In this document: positions 10,449-20,924 of the stretch, in pieces
How positions within the stretch are numbered: the stretch's first letter is position 1
Layout: each line of letters opens with the position of its first letter
Origin: Rhododendron vialii
Taxonomy: Eukaryota > Streptophyta > Magnoliopsida > Ericales > Ericaceae
Direction of reading: 5' to 3'
Length of the DNA: 64,000 nt
Assembly: GCF_030253575.1 (NCBI RefSeq)
Contig: NC_080563.1
Location: 36,317,001-36,381,000, forward strand
Translations under genes and position numbers: made by a program
Notes under the pieces: model-generated
The model's input: only the letters and a program-made list of their open reading frames with translations
What the model was told of the DNA's origin: nothing
Databases searched by the model: none

Positions 10449-12415
10449 ATTGACTTTGAACTCGTTATATTTTCATGTTATGAATTAATTTTAAGTAAAT
10501 GTTACGATGAACTTTTATAAAATTCTTATGTATATCTAGAGTTGCATATTATGAATCGCAATTCAAAACGTTATGAATCCAAAGGAATATTGTAGAGACC
10601 CGACTATGGGTGTGTATTATATATAGCGAGGTTGACTGGTCATACAAGTCAATTTTGCATTGGTGGCTTGATGTGTATCTACTTATTTGGGGTGAGACGG
10701 TATTCCTTTTTAGGTGGGTGAGACTATAGATTTTTTTTTCGTATTATAGCACTTCCCATACTTACACACACGTGCATGTGCATTCATGACTAGATATGGA
10801 ATATGCTGTATACATTCATGCATGTACTATCTTAAGCTCCGTTCCACTAAGTCAAATAAATACTTATTTTTTAAATTAATGTGATGTATATGATCTGTCT
10901 TGTAAAGCGAAAAATAAGTACTTAAAAAATAAAAACCGGCCTAATTGTTTTAGTAGTCACTGAAACAACTGGCTAGGATCTAAAGGTACTGGATAGGCTT
11001 ATTTGGACTTTGAAAATTAAGCAATCCCTGAAAGTCCTCATTAAACAAAAGATGAGGAAGTTGCTTGTTCTAATTCGCTTTCTTCTATCTACCTACCCAA
11101 ACAATGGCTTCAGATTAACCTACCCAAAAAAACAAGTTGAATTGGAGAATTAAGAACGTGAGAAAATCAAACACAAGTTAGACAACCAGCTTAACAAAGA
11201 AGCCTGTAGCGTAAAATTAGAAAAATGATCAACTGAATAACTAAGCTAGGACTCGGATGATGGGTAAGAAATGTCAGTCATCGTTGTTAACGATCTCCCC
11301 GGACTTCACAGTTAACTGAACGGTCGGATTGATAAACGAGCTGGTCAAGCTATATATGAGTTCGAGCTGTATTTCCTCGTTAAAAACACATTCGATATCG
11401 ATTTGTTACATAAACAAACTAAACTTGAATAGTTTTTAAAGCTCGAGTAAGTTACTACTTGGAGGACTTGGGGCCTTGGTGTGACGCGCAAATGGGCCTT
11501 ATCTCATCAAGTTGGCTACGTGTGTAAAAAAAAAAATGCATTGATCGGGCATTAGTAAACGAGAACAACACACGTTTTCATTCTCTTGGAAAAAAAATTA
11601 ATGGCCATAAAGAATTTGAGACAAAACTGCAATAATACAACCGTGTTTTGCTGACTTCTTAGCCACGCTCGATTAGTGACTTTCACAGTAAACAAACTAA
11701 ACGAGTCGACAAAATTAACGATTTGGATAGCTATTTTTGGGTCTAGGATCAACGAAATCCAGAGTGACAATCACGTACTCATACCAGCTGTCTCTTTTGT
11801 ATGGTGTAATATAAAGTATGGAAGTGTTGTCCTCTTTTTCAGAGAGGGTGAAATTATTAGTATTTACTGTTAAAGAAGTACGTGTACAAGAAAGTCATCT
11901 GTGTATGACTGGTCCAAGATAGAAGTCTATATAATTGGTTCTTACAGGGGGAGACACCCTCCTTTTATAGGCGTAAGGAGGGGGGACGCTTACATCACTG
12001 ATTACCTATACAAACAGTATAAACATATAATTGGAACACTGCCATACTACTGTTGTTACCTTGACTAATGTAACACACCTATCAAACTGACTACGTACAA
12101 CTACTCTGTTAGCATTTATTACTACATATACACATGGTCTTTACTAGTACAGTAAAAGCCCATTTGTCCGTCACGTCTGGGCTTTCTGTGTCCCAATCAC
12201 ACCATCCAGGCCACCCCTATTTTCACTTTTCGCTTGTTTGAATTATGGTTTAAAAAATATCCAACCTACTCCAGATAGGCTCGATCAAAGGCTGTTTGAG
12301 TTCGGCTCGCCACCTTAAGTTAACCTTGAACAAATTTAACTTCGATCGGCCTCATAGAAAGCAATTAGTACGAATCTCTAAACTTCCGCCTCATAAGAAA
12401 GCAAGTACTATGAAT
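10449..12415. other. Intergenic DNA, no gene; possible solo LTR remnant at 11868-12213
   Basis: No coding region recognised. On the minus strand, 12213 down to 11868 starts TGTGATTGGG, has a TATAAAAGG box near 11962-11970 and ends near TTAACA, which resembles an LTR. No target duplication was found, so this stays tentative. A MITE-like stretch at about 10837-10945 matches 2449-2560. Confidence 0.35.
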
Positions 12416-12898
12416 CCAGCCCACAATAGGGCACATTTTTTTTTGATCGGCAAAAATAATTTCATTCATCACGATAAAATCGGAATACAAAATGAAATTA
12501 GTACAATACAGTAGAATAAAAAATGCATTGAGTAATTTCTTCTCGCGAAGTCCTAACCTACATCTTCTCCTCTAGAATTTTAAGTAAAAAGTTGGCAAGA
12601 AGCCAACTAATTAAACACCATAATGCTTGAACCCCACAACATCTCCATTAAAGCACACACCGCGTGAAATTTCATGTACACACTTTTCAAAAGAACCATT
12701 GGGCCAAGATCAAACTCCAAAACAACCCAAATGCAAACTGATTGGGCCAAGCCCATTTTCTTTGGGCTGGCCCACACCAGGAAGAGAAACCACAAAAATC
12801 CTAATCCTATAGGACCACTGTTGTCGCCTCCAACACCACTCTCTCTTAGCCGCCACCGCCACCTCCCCACCTAACACCACTGTCGCCACACACTACCA

Positions 12899-13057
12899 AT
12901 GGCTTTCCCTCTACAGCTTCTCGCTCACGCGATCCTCCTCCTCTCAACCACAGCATCCATTACCATCCTCAACCCTCCCTCCATCAGCACCGTACGCCCG
13001 AAAAACTTTGTACCCCCTCCACCTCTTTTGCCACGTCCTCGCCTCCCTCAGCCCTAG
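12899..13057 (+). pseudogene. Signal-peptide-like gene fragment (copy 1)
   Basis: ATG 12899 opens a 52-codon frame beginning MAFPLQLLAHAILLLSTTAS, a plausible secretion signal, followed by a Pro-rich stretch and a stop at 13055-13057. The homologous frame in copy 2 (17248-17613) stays open for 121 codons. Neither resembles a family I know, and the tail of copy 2 is a TCACCA simple repeat. It is most likely the 5' end of a gene caught in the duplicated segment; no function is proposed. Confidence 0.35.
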
Positions 13058-13957
13058 TCATACCTTAACCTCCTACTGACAACCACATCTTCCAGCATCG
13101 CCTCAACCCTCCCTCCATCACCATCACCATCACCATATATACGCCTCCCTAACCTCGCTTTGCCGCTACAAACCCCACCACTACTTATGTCCTCACCGTC
13201 GATCAAACCCCCTGAATCGTGAAAAAATTAAAACCCCAAATCGAAAACCCAATAGGGCACATTAGGCGATCAAATTGTTAGCCTGCGATTGTGCATTTTC
13301 TTGTAGCGACCGAAAGATGTTTTACTTAAAAAATCAAATTGTTGGGACTTCAATACTTGCTAGATTTGTCTTCAAATAACAAGACAATTTTATATGCATA
13401 ATAATTAAACGTGGATTGTGCAGCCTTTTGTTTAACCATTCTCGCAATATTTGTTCACTTGATAATCAAACGAATGTCAACATTTAAGTAAGAACTCCTC
13501 TTAAGCACGCTTTAGGAGAGCTTCACAATCTCTAGATTTAAGGAGCCGTTTTAATTAAGCCTATCTATAACTTGACGTGAGTAAAAATTCAAAATCAATT
13601 TTCCGCACCACTATAGTCAACTCCGGGCAATAAAAAGCACATTTCATGATCACACGGTTGTTCAAAACCAACCACATTAAAGTCAACTAAATCTGCCACA
13701 TTCAAACATTGATAGAGAAATAAAAATAATGTACCATGGATTCCAATGAAAAGAAAAAATCTAATCATCCATTATTTTATTCACAGAAACGGCACTAAAG
13801 AAAATAAAATACAACGAACGAAATAATCCCAATATGGAGCTAGAAACATAACTAAAGACTCTAGATCAACAAACGCCAAAAGAAAAAATAATAATAATAT
13901 ACACCAGCGGTGTAAATGTTCATCGCAATAGATGTCTCCGGAGTATCAGTTAACAAA

Positions 13958-14659
13958 TTACCAATCGAATCCACACTTGGTAGTTTGAAAAGTAGCAGAC
14001 GCTTTCCCATTCGAATCCAACGGCACTTTCAGATCGCACTCGATCTTGGGCTTAAACCTCGGAGTCTTAAGCGTACGCAGCTTGAACCTAACCCGAAGAT
14101 AAAGCTTGACATCGATGCCGTAAACTCCCGAGGCCTTTTCCGAATTGTAATCCGACAAGAGATCATCATTATTCCCCTGGCCCGCCACCACGATATTCTG
14201 CCCCTTCAAAACCACGTTCAACTCCGTGGTGTTCTTCTTCCCCTGGTAAAACCGCGGCAGCGTCGACGACGAGGCGAAGCGCTGGCCGCCATAAAACGCC
14301 CGCGCCTCGATGCGGTCGTAGTAGATCCCGATGTGCTTGTTGGGGTTCCGGATGGTGAGGTTGAGGTCCAGGTTGTAGTAAAGGGTGTTGGTGGTGGTGT
14401 TGAGGTTGAACTGGGTGAGGGCGGCGTCAGTGACGTGGAACTTGACCCTGTTGGGGCGGAAGGCGAGCCAGAAGAGAAAGACGAGGAGGCCGACGGTGAA
14501 GAGGACTGTGAAGAGGGTTTTAAAGATTAGGCCGAAGAAGCAGGAACAGGGGTTGCAGCTGCTGCCGCGTCCGGGGCGGTGGTAAGATTTTGACGGGGGT
14601 GGTGGGATTGAGGGGCCGTAGTAGGCTCCGTTCAAGTGGGGTTGCTTTGGGCTGGACAT
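13958..14659 (-). CDS. NHL10-like: NDR1/HIN1-like (LEA_2) protein, YLS9/NHL10-like
   Basis: A single-exon 233-aa protein. N-terminal GAYYGPSIPPPPSKSY is the conserved cytosolic start of the YLS9/NHL3-type subgroup. Next come a Cys-rich CNPCSCFF, a membrane span at about 44-67, then RPNRVKFHVTDA and the LEA_2 (water-stress/hypersensitive-response) fold at about 85-215, with NPNK.IGIYYDRIEA, FYQGKKNTTEL and a C-terminal K.PLDSNG...TKCGFDW. NTT and NLT give possible N-glycosylation sites on the outer face. Family members are plasma-membrane proteins induced by pathogens or senescence; that role is transferred by homology. ATG at 14657-14659 is chosen because it matches the subgroup start, with a (GA)n leader and a TATA box just upstream. 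Paralogue at 18596-19219. Confidence 0.88.
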   Translation of the reverse strand: MSSPKQPHLNGAYYGPSIPPPPSKSYHRPGRGSSCNPCSCFFGLIFKTLFTVLFTVGLLVFLFWLAFRPNRVKFHVTDAALTQFNLNTTTNTLYYNLDLNLTIRNPNKHIGIYYDRIEARAFYGGQRFASSSTLPRFYQGKKNTTELNVVLKGQNIVVAGQGNNDDLLSDYNSEKASGVYGIDVKLYLRVRFKLRTLKTPRFKPKIECDLKVPLDSNGKASATFQTTKCGFDW

Positions 14660-14663
14660 GATT

Positions 14664-14667
<4 letters not shown>

Positions 14668-14698
<31 letters not shown>

Positions 14699-14737
14699 GT
14701 GTGATGCTATTGGAGGTGAGAGAAAGAGTATATATAG
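14668..14737 (-). promoter_or_regulatory. GA-rich 5' leader and TATA box of NHL copy 1
   Basis: On the minus strand a TATA-like CTATATATA (14729-14737) is followed by a (TC)n tract (14668-14696 on the plus strand as GA) ending 9 bp before the start codon. TATA to ATG is about 70 bp. Confidence 0.6.
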
Positions 14738-14854
14738 AGATCAGAGGGTGAGTGGAAGTCATCAATATTGTATTGGAGTGGGAATGGAAGGGGGAACTCG
14801 TGTTCTAGTGTGAATAGGATTAGACACGGCAAGGCTGTGTGGGCGTGTTTGTTA

Positions 14855-15201
14855 GAGCATCTTCAATCCATACAAAATAGAGGATGGATGTAACACATTG
14901 AGGGGAGATTTTATAATTTATTCCACTTTTTCTTCACTTTTTCTACTTTTTGGGAGAATCTTTGAGGGACCCACCGTCCTTTTTAGAGTTTGGTCCTCCA
15001 AAAGTAAATTTGGTCCTCTAAAAATGGAGGACCAAAAGTAAATTTGGAGTACAAATTTCCTCCAAACTCTAAAAAGGACGGTGGGTCCCTCAAAAATTCT
15101 CCCAAAAAAGTACAAAAAGTGAAGAAAAAGTGGAATAAATTACAAAATCTCCCCTCAATGTGTTACATCCATCCTCTATTTTGTATGGATTGGAGATGCT
15201 C
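14855..15201. mobile_element. Tourist/PIF-Harbinger-like foldback MITE
   Basis: A 347-bp element, nearly one long inverted repeat. It begins GAGCATCTTCAATCCATAC and ends GTATGGATTGGAGATGCTC, flanked by the 3-bp duplication TTA (14852-14854, 15202-15204). A TTA target and GAGCATC ends fit Harbinger-type MITEs. It sits just upstream of NHL copy 1 and is absent from the matching place by copy 2, so it came after the duplication or was lost. Confidence 0.8.
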
Positions 15202-15292
15202 TTAGAGGAGTAGAATATAGGATTGACGCGGTTGCTTAATTTGAGTGCTACTCCGTGTGGTTACTTAATTTGGTTGCTAAATTCATTTGAGA

Positions 15293-15751
15293 GGTTCTAG
15301 TCCAGATTGGTGGCTGGTTGTGGTGGTTTTGTTTCGCCGGTGTTTGGAGTCCGGCGGTTTGTTTGGATGGCGGCTGGTTTGATCTGTATTTGTTGTTAGG
15401 CAGTGGTGTTGGACTGGGCCGGTTTGGCCTGTTTTCGGGCTAGACTTGCCTGTTGGGTTAGGCAGTGGTGTTGGACTGGGCTGGTTTGGCCCGTTTTCGG
15501 GCTAGTTTTGCCTGTTTTGTGCTTAATTTTTTCTGATTTGGATTTTTTAGATGCATAGTATTTGGGGTTCAGCCTTTTAGGTGGGCTTTGTCTCAAACGA
15601 GTGTCCTTGATTGGTTTCTTACTAGTCATAGGTTTGGGTCTGAGATTAAGCAGATGTTTGTTTTGAACATTTTGTTATTTCTTTACTCCTATTAATTTTG
15701 TAAGAATTTTAGGATTAATGAAAATTTTTTGCCATTCAAAAAAAAAAAAAT
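15293..15751 (+). mobile_element. Possible 5'-truncated LINE/retroposon insertion
   Basis: A G/T-rich stretch ends ...GAAAATTTTTTGCCATTC followed by a poly-A run (15738-15751). Imperfect 12-bp repeats AATTCATTTGAG (about 15280) and AATTCAGTTGCG (about 15749) may be its target duplication. It contains a tandem duplication of about 60 bp (15397-15520, GGCAGTGGTGTTGGACTGGG twice). No coding frame. A 3' UTR of a lost gene is an alternative. Confidence 0.45.
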
Positions 15752-16274
15752 TCAGTTGCGTGGGGGAGGGGAGAGGATAGGAGAGGAGAGGGTGGGTGAC
15801 CAGTAACTTCGCATTCTTAATGCCTATTTTCGCCTAACTGACCACTCTTCACATTGTAGACGTACTTGGTAGCTCCGGTACCGAACATAATCTTTTTCGT
15901 TTCCGATTATGACGATGATGGGCCACCACAGTAGGCGACCACGGGGGCGCATTCCGAAGTTGATTCTCATTGAGGCAAACGGGGCGGAGGGAGGCTCCCA
16001 CTTGTTTTTTTATCCAAGTGAGTGCGTCTTGAGCTTTACCTCTGTTCCTGACGTTCAGCATATCTGGAGCTCGCTTCCAACCCTCCACCTCCACCAAAAG
16101 GATTCCTTTTTCTATTCTTCTTCTGTAGTTTTAGTTTTGCTTCTTACGATGCCACCAAGTACGTAGACGGTGTAGCCTAGAGCGACAACCATGTAATCGT
16201 TAGGAGAAAATCTCGAATTCAACGAACTCATTCACCGTAATGGTGGTGGTGATTTTTTTCCGTCACACTCGTCG
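15752..16274. other. Intergenic DNA, no gene recognised
   Basis: Short opposing frames at 15849-16097 (-) and 15909-16166 (+) overlap each other and match nothing I know. I see no promoter or splice structure. Confidence 0.45.
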
Positions 16275-16745
16275 TCGATGCTTTGCGGCCAAGAATTGCT
16301 CCTGGCCACGTAAAATTGCTCTAAGCCGCAAAGAATTACTTTTGACCGCAAAACATTGCTCCTGGCCACATAGAATTGCTACTGGCAGCAAAAAATTGCT
16401 CCTAGCCACCAAGAGTTGATTATGGCTGCCAAGAATTGCTCTTGGCAGCCAAGAACAATGCTATGCAGCCAAGAGCAATTCTTTGTGGTCAAAAGAAATT
16501 CTTCGCAACCAAGAGCAATTTTATACGGTCAAGAGCAATTCTTGGTAGCCAGGAGCAAAACTTCGTGGCCCAGAGCAATTCTTCACTACCATGAGCAATT
16601 TTTCGCGGCAAGGAGCAAAATTTTGCGGCCAGAAGTAATTTTGGTGAGTAATTCTTAACGGCTAAAAGTAATTCTTTGCGGCTTGGAGTAAATCTTTGCG
16701 TCTAGGAGCAATTCTTTATGACAAGGAGAAATTCTTCGCGGTCGG
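16275..16745. repeat. Minisatellite of about 20-bp units with a near-palindromic consensus
   Basis: Some 23 units in a row, strongly periodic at 20 bp (a few of 19 or 21). Left of about 16445 units read GGCCA..AGAATTGCTCCT; right of it they read GCCAAGAGCAATTCTT, so the core GAATTGCTC flips to its complement GAGCAATTC while the GGCC spacing is kept. The junction unit GCCAAGAATTGCTCTTGGC is nearly a perfect palindrome. It abuts the left edge of segmental-duplication copy 2. Confidence 0.85.
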
Positions 16746-17247
16746 GAGTCATACAACACCAAATCGTAACCAATTAAACACCCACAATAGGGCCCATTTT
16801 TTTTTATCGACAAAAATAATTTCATTTATTACGATAAAATTGGGATACAAAATGAAATTAGTACAATACAATAAGATAAGAAATGCATTGAGTAACTTTT
16901 TCTCGCAAAATCCTAACCTACATCTTCGCCTCTCGAATTTTAATTAAAAAGTTGTAAGAAGCCAACTAAACACCCATAATGCTTGAACTCCATAACAGCT
17001 CTATTAAAGCACACACCTCACGAAATTCCCTATACATGCCTTTCAAAACACTCATTGGGTCAAGATCAAACCCCAAAACACCCCAAATGCAACCTGATTG
17101 CGCCGAGCCCATTTTCTTTGGGCCGGCTCACACCAGCCAAACAAACCACATAAACCCTAACCCTAAAGGACCACTGTTCCAACACCACTCTCCCTCCGTC
17201 GCCACCGCCATCTCCCCACGTTACACCATCGTTGCCACACACTACCA

Positions 17248-17613
17248 ATGGCCATCCTTCTACAACTTCTCGCTCTCACGATCCTCCTCCTCTCAATCAC
17301 AACATCCATTACCGCCTCAACCCTCCCTCCATCACCACCGTACGCTAGAAAAACACCCCATCCACCTTTTCTGCCCCTTCCTCCCCTCCCTCAGTCCCAA
17401 TCACGCCCTCTTCCTCCTGACAGCCACAACTTCCAACATCGCCTCAACCCTCCCTCCATCACCATCACCATCACCATCACCATACGCCTCCATATAACCT
17501 CGCTGTCACTTCGCCACTGCAAACCCCACCACTACTGCCGTCCTCTCCGTCGACCAAACCCCTTGAACCGTGAAAAAAACCCCGAAATCAAAAACCACAA
17601 TAGGGCACATTAG
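17248..17613 (+). CDS. Hypothetical secreted Pro-rich fragment (copy 2)
   Basis: A 121-codon frame starting MAILLQLLALTILLLSITTS, a good secretion-signal shape, then Pro-rich sequence and a low-complexity ITITITI run from a TCACCA repeat. The homologue in copy 1 stops after 52 codons and the frames diverge, which argues against strong selection. I do not recognise a family. It may be the captured 5' end of a gene. Confidence 0.3.
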   Translation: MAILLQLLALTILLLSITTSITASTLPPSPPYARKTPHPPFLPLPPLPQSQSRPLPPDSHNFQHRLNPPSITITITITIRLHITSLSLRHCKPHHYCRPLRRPNPLNREKNPEIKNHNRAH

Positions 17614-18595
17614 GTGACCAAATTATTAGCCGCGATTGTGCTTTTTCTTGTAGTGCGACCGGAAGATTTTTTACTTGAAAAATTAAATTGTTGGGACAGC
17701 AATGCTTTTACTAATTCGTCACGAGATTTGTCTTCAAATAACAAGACAATTTTATATGCATAATTAAACGTGGATTGTGCATCTTTTTGTTTAACCACTC
17801 TCGCAACATTTGTTCACTTGATAATCAAAGGAAAGTCAATATTTAAAGAAGAAGAACTTTTAAGCACGCATTGGGAGAGCTTCGTAATCTCTAGATTAAA
17901 GGAGCCATTTTATTTAAGCCTATAACTCACTCTTTTTTTTTTTTTTTGTCAATGAGCCTATAACTTGATATGAGTAAAAAATCAAAATCAATTTTGCTCA
18001 CCATTATAGTCAACTTCGGGCAATAAAAAGCGGATTTCTTGACACGGTTGTTCGAAACCAACCTCATTAAAGTCAACTAAATCTGCCACATTCAAACGTT
18101 GATAGAGAAAATAAATAAATAAAAATACTGTACCATGGATTCCAATGAACAGGAAAGAAAAAAAAAATCTAATCTTTCATTATCTTATTCACAGCATTAC
18201 AGCAACTGCACTAAAAAAAATAAAACAACGAAATAATCTCAATATGGAGCCAGAAACATAACCAAAACTCCATATCAACAAAAGCCCGAAGATAAAAAAA
18301 GAAAATAAATTATATACACCAACGATGTAAATATTCATCAACATAACCAAAACCCCATTTCAATTTTTTTGGTGTGTGTATTTTTATTGTAAACTAAACA
18401 AAAGGGTAAGAAAAAAAATCTGTTTGATCCTAATTTAAGAAAAAATCTTCCCATATAAATCAGTTTTGTTGACGAGGGTGGTCAATAGTTTCGCAATTCA
18501 TTTTAGTTGTGTTTAAAACGCGTTGCGCCGTGCCTTCAGGCATAGACAAACTCTAATAGTATATCTATAATATAATACTATCATCAACTAACGAA

Positions 18596-19219
18596 CTACC
18601 AATCCAGTCCACACTTGGTAGTTTGAAAAGTAGCAGACGCTTTCCCTCTCGAATCCAACGGCACTTTGAGATCGCACTCGAACTTGGGCTGAAACCTCGG
18701 AGTCTTGAACCCACGCAACTTGAACCTAACCCGAAGATAAAGCTTGACATCAATACCGTAAACTCCCGAGGCCTTCTCCGAATTGTAATCCGACAAGAGA
18801 TCATCATTATTCCCCTGGCCCGCCACCACGATTTTCTGCCCCTTCAAAACCACGTTCAACTCCGTGGTGTTCTTCTTCCCCTGGTAAAACCGCGGCAGCG
18901 TAGACGACGAGGCGAAGCGCTGGCCGCCGTAAAACGCCCGCGCCTCGACGCCATCGTAGTAGATCCCGATGTACTTGTTGGGGTTCCGGATGGTGAGGTT
19001 GAGGTCCAGGTTGTAGTAAAGGGTGTTGGTGGTGGTTTTGAGGTTGAACTGGGTGAGGGCGGCGTCGGTGACGTGGAACTTGACCCTGTTGGGGCGGAAG
19101 GCGAGCCAGAAGAGGAAGACGACGAGGCCGACGGTGAAGAGGACTGTGAAGAGGGTTTTGAAGATTAGGTCGAAGAGGCAGCCGCAGGGGTTGCAGTGGT
19201 GGTGTTTTCGGCTGGACAT
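18596..19219 (-). CDS. NHL10-like: NDR1/HIN1-like (LEA_2) protein, tandem paralogue with shortened N-terminus
   Basis: A 207-aa single-exon protein. From CNPC onward it aligns without gaps to the 233-aa paralogue at 13958-14659: the same membrane span, RPNRVKFHVTDA, NPNKYIGIYYD, FYQGKKNTTEL and TKCGLDW ending. It lacks 26 residues near the start, including GAYYGPSIPPPP, and begins MSSRKHHHCNPC. ATG 19217-19219 is the base-for-base equivalent of the paralogue's start. The conserved LEA_2 part suggests it is still functional; loss of the cytosolic Pro-rich tail could change partners or sorting (inference). The leader carries expanded GA/GT repeats and the TATA box lies about 205 bp upstream. 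Confidence 0.85.
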   Translation of the reverse strand: MSSRKHHHCNPCGCLFDLIFKTLFTVLFTVGLVVFLFWLAFRPNRVKFHVTDAALTQFNLKTTTNTLYYNLDLNLTIRNPNKYIGIYYDGVEARAFYGGQRFASSSTLPRFYQGKKNTTELNVVLKGQKIVVAGQGNNDDLLSDYNSEKASGVYGIDVKLYLRVRFKLRGFKTPRFQPKFECDLKVPLDSRGKASATFQTTKCGLDW

Positions 19220-19237
19220 GATCAATTGGGATTTGGT

Positions 19238-19432
19238 GAGAGAGAGAGAGAGAGAGAGAGAGTTGTAGGTTGTGTGATGCTATTGGATGTGACTATGTGA
19301 GTCTAGAGAGAGAGAGAGAGAGAGAGAGAGTGTGTGTGTGTGTTGGTATTGGATGTGAGCGAAAGAGAAAGAGAGAGAGAGAGAGAGTGTGTGTGTGTTG
19401 GTATTGGATGTGAGCGAAAGAGTTATATATAG
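19238..19432 (-). promoter_or_regulatory. Expanded GA/GT-repeat promoter and leader of NHL copy 2
   Basis: Three GA tracts (19238-19262, 19305-19330, about 19370-19387), two followed by GT tracts, are separated by a repeated segment GTATTGGATGTGAGCGAAAG. The TATA-like box TTATATATAG is at 19423-19432. Copy 1 has one GA tract and a 70-bp TATA-ATG distance, so this leader grew by tandem duplication. Confidence 0.65.
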
Positions 19433-19545
19433 AAGAGAGGGTGAGTGGAAAGGCGGCCGGGTAGTCAATATTGGAGTGGAAATGGAAGGGAACTTTGCGT
19501 TGTAGTGGATATGGGATTGGACACGGATAGACTGTAGGGGAACAA

Positions 19546-20370
19546 TTGAATATCATCACCGTCATTACTTTCGAACCCTTTTCAAACGATAAGAGATCAT
19601 TTTAATTACATCAAAGACATAGTACAAATTCGAAATTCATATAAGAAATAAGCTTATTACAATATAAAAATAAATAAGAAAGAAAAAGTCCTCTAAAAAA
19701 AACACCCACATGTAGGTGATAAGACATGTGAAAAGATTCGGACTTCTGACCTATTAGTGAAATGTAAGCGTCTTGACCAACTGAATTATACTCGGTTCTA
19801 TACTTTCGAACTTGACCGACTAAGAATGTAAAAACCTTCTGGGGACTAAGGGTGTGTTTCACTAACTAGCTTGTGTTCTTGTAAAACTTACAAGTATGAA
19901 ACTTATTTCGGTATTTTTACTTTTCGTAATTTTTTGTTTAGTTTTTCGTCATAATTTCCGGGGTTAGTCGTTTGTGTCGACGAGATGAATCAAAAAAATA
20001 TAAAAATATGAACAGATGTTGAAAAAATTCAAACAAGATGACACTTTAGACAAATAAGACATTTGTTTGATACTTTTTTCGTCTTAATTTAGTAAACTTT
20101 TTTCTTTACTTTCGGTCATAATTTTGTACTGGTTAGACTCCTTTCGTCGAGACAGATGATTAATCCAAAAAATATCACTTGAATCTAACAAAAATTCAAA
20201 AAAAACGAACAAAACACAACAAACGGAAAAAATAATTAAGTTTACAATAACTACCCCTAAAATAACTATTCATTTTTCAAATTAAAATTGATCTATTATG
20301 AGAAAATGACAGTTGCAAAACGAAAAATAAATACTTTAAGAATAAGAAATTTAAAAAAACGGAGCCTAAC
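19546..20370. other. Intergenic DNA, no gene recognised
   Basis: AT-rich, with a paired pattern of TTTTTCGTCATAATTT-like and TTTTTCGTCTTAATTT-like phrases around 19910-20170 that suggests an old internal duplication. 20255-20365 resembles the MITE-like stretches at 2449 and 10837 in its AAAATAAATACTT ending. No coding region seen. Confidence 0.45.
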
Positions 20371-20924
20371 AGGGCACATTTTAGGCAACCAAATTGTTAG
20401 GCGGCCGGCGACCGTGCCTTTTCTTGTAGCGATGACAGGAAGATTTCTTTCTTTTTTTAGTACTACTTGCTAATTCCTCACGTGATTTTGTCTTCAACTA
20501 ACAAGACAATTTTATATGCATAATACTAATTAAAGGTGGATTGTGCAGCCTTTTGTTTAACCATTCTCGCAATAGTTGTTCTATTGATAATCAAACCACG
20601 GTCAATACTATTTAAATAAAAACAACTTTTAAGCACGCGTTGGGAGAGCTTCGTAATCTCTGGATTAGAGGAGGGTGTTTAATTTTAGAGAATAAATTCT
20701 TTACATCGTTGGTGTAAATATTTGTTTCTTTCAAATCAATTACATTGCGTCACGTCGTTATGTTTTATTAATTGGAATCACTGTTTTGACACGTGTCACA
20801 ATGCAATTAATTTGAAGAAAACAAATGTTTACATCGGCGGTGTAAAGAATGTATTCTCTTAATTTTAAGCCTATAACTTATAACTTGACATGAGTAAAAA
20901 TTCAAAATAAAATTTTGCTCCCCA
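20371..20924. repeat. Segmental duplication, partial copy 3
   Basis: Matches 13254-13605 of copy 1 and 17600-18005 of copy 2 (AGGGCACATT.TAGG..., AACAAGACAATTTTATATGCATAAT, GGGAGAGCTTC). It is interrupted by a 171-bp MITE (20688-20858) and ends abruptly at the Helitron start. No NHL gene follows. Confidence 0.8.
20688..20858. mobile_element. 171-bp MITE with 9-bp target duplication
   Basis: Ends GAGAATAAATTCTTTACA and TGTAAAGAATGTATTCTC are inverted repeats. The 9-bp TTAATTTTA lies on both sides (20679-20687, 20859-20867). Copies 1 and 2 of the duplication have an uninterrupted equivalent (near 13548 and 17908), so the empty site is known. The 9-bp duplication suggests a Mutator-like origin. 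Confidence 0.8.

Larger units (their letters stand above)
12416..14845. repeat. Segmental duplication, copy 1
   Basis: The whole interval is repeated at 16776-19545: the same CCCACAATAGGGC...CATTTTTTTTT start, the same signal-peptide-like fragment, the same 3' flank, the same NHL gene and the same GA-rich promoter through GGATT.GACACGG. Copies differ by substitutions and indels. A third, partial copy is at 20371-20924. Tandem direct orientation suggests unequal crossing-over. Confidence 0.85.
16776..19545. repeat. Segmental duplication, copy 2
   Basis: Direct repeat of 12416-14845, longer because of microsatellite growth upstream of the NHL gene and an extra stretch near 18290-18560. It carries the 121-codon version of the signal-peptide fragment and the shorter NHL gene. 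Confidence 0.85.

Noticed and set aside
10258..10520. Two short Phe-rich frames
   Set aside because: Products of poly-T runs inside the hAT element.
13916..14530. 204-codon plus-strand frame opposite NHL copy 1 (and 18623-19168 opposite copy 2)
   Set aside because: They are mirror frames of the real LEA_2 genes; the Asp/Glu/Val-rich text is the complement of the conserved coding strand.
15396..15629. 77-codon minus-strand frame with repeated Gln/Lys/Pro text
   Set aside because: Created by a tandem duplication of about 60 bp in non-coding, retroposon-like DNA.
16979..17497. 172-codon plus-strand frame overlapping the signal-peptide fragment
   Set aside because: It runs over simple repeats and is not kept in segmental copy 1; the frame at 17248 has a better N-terminus.
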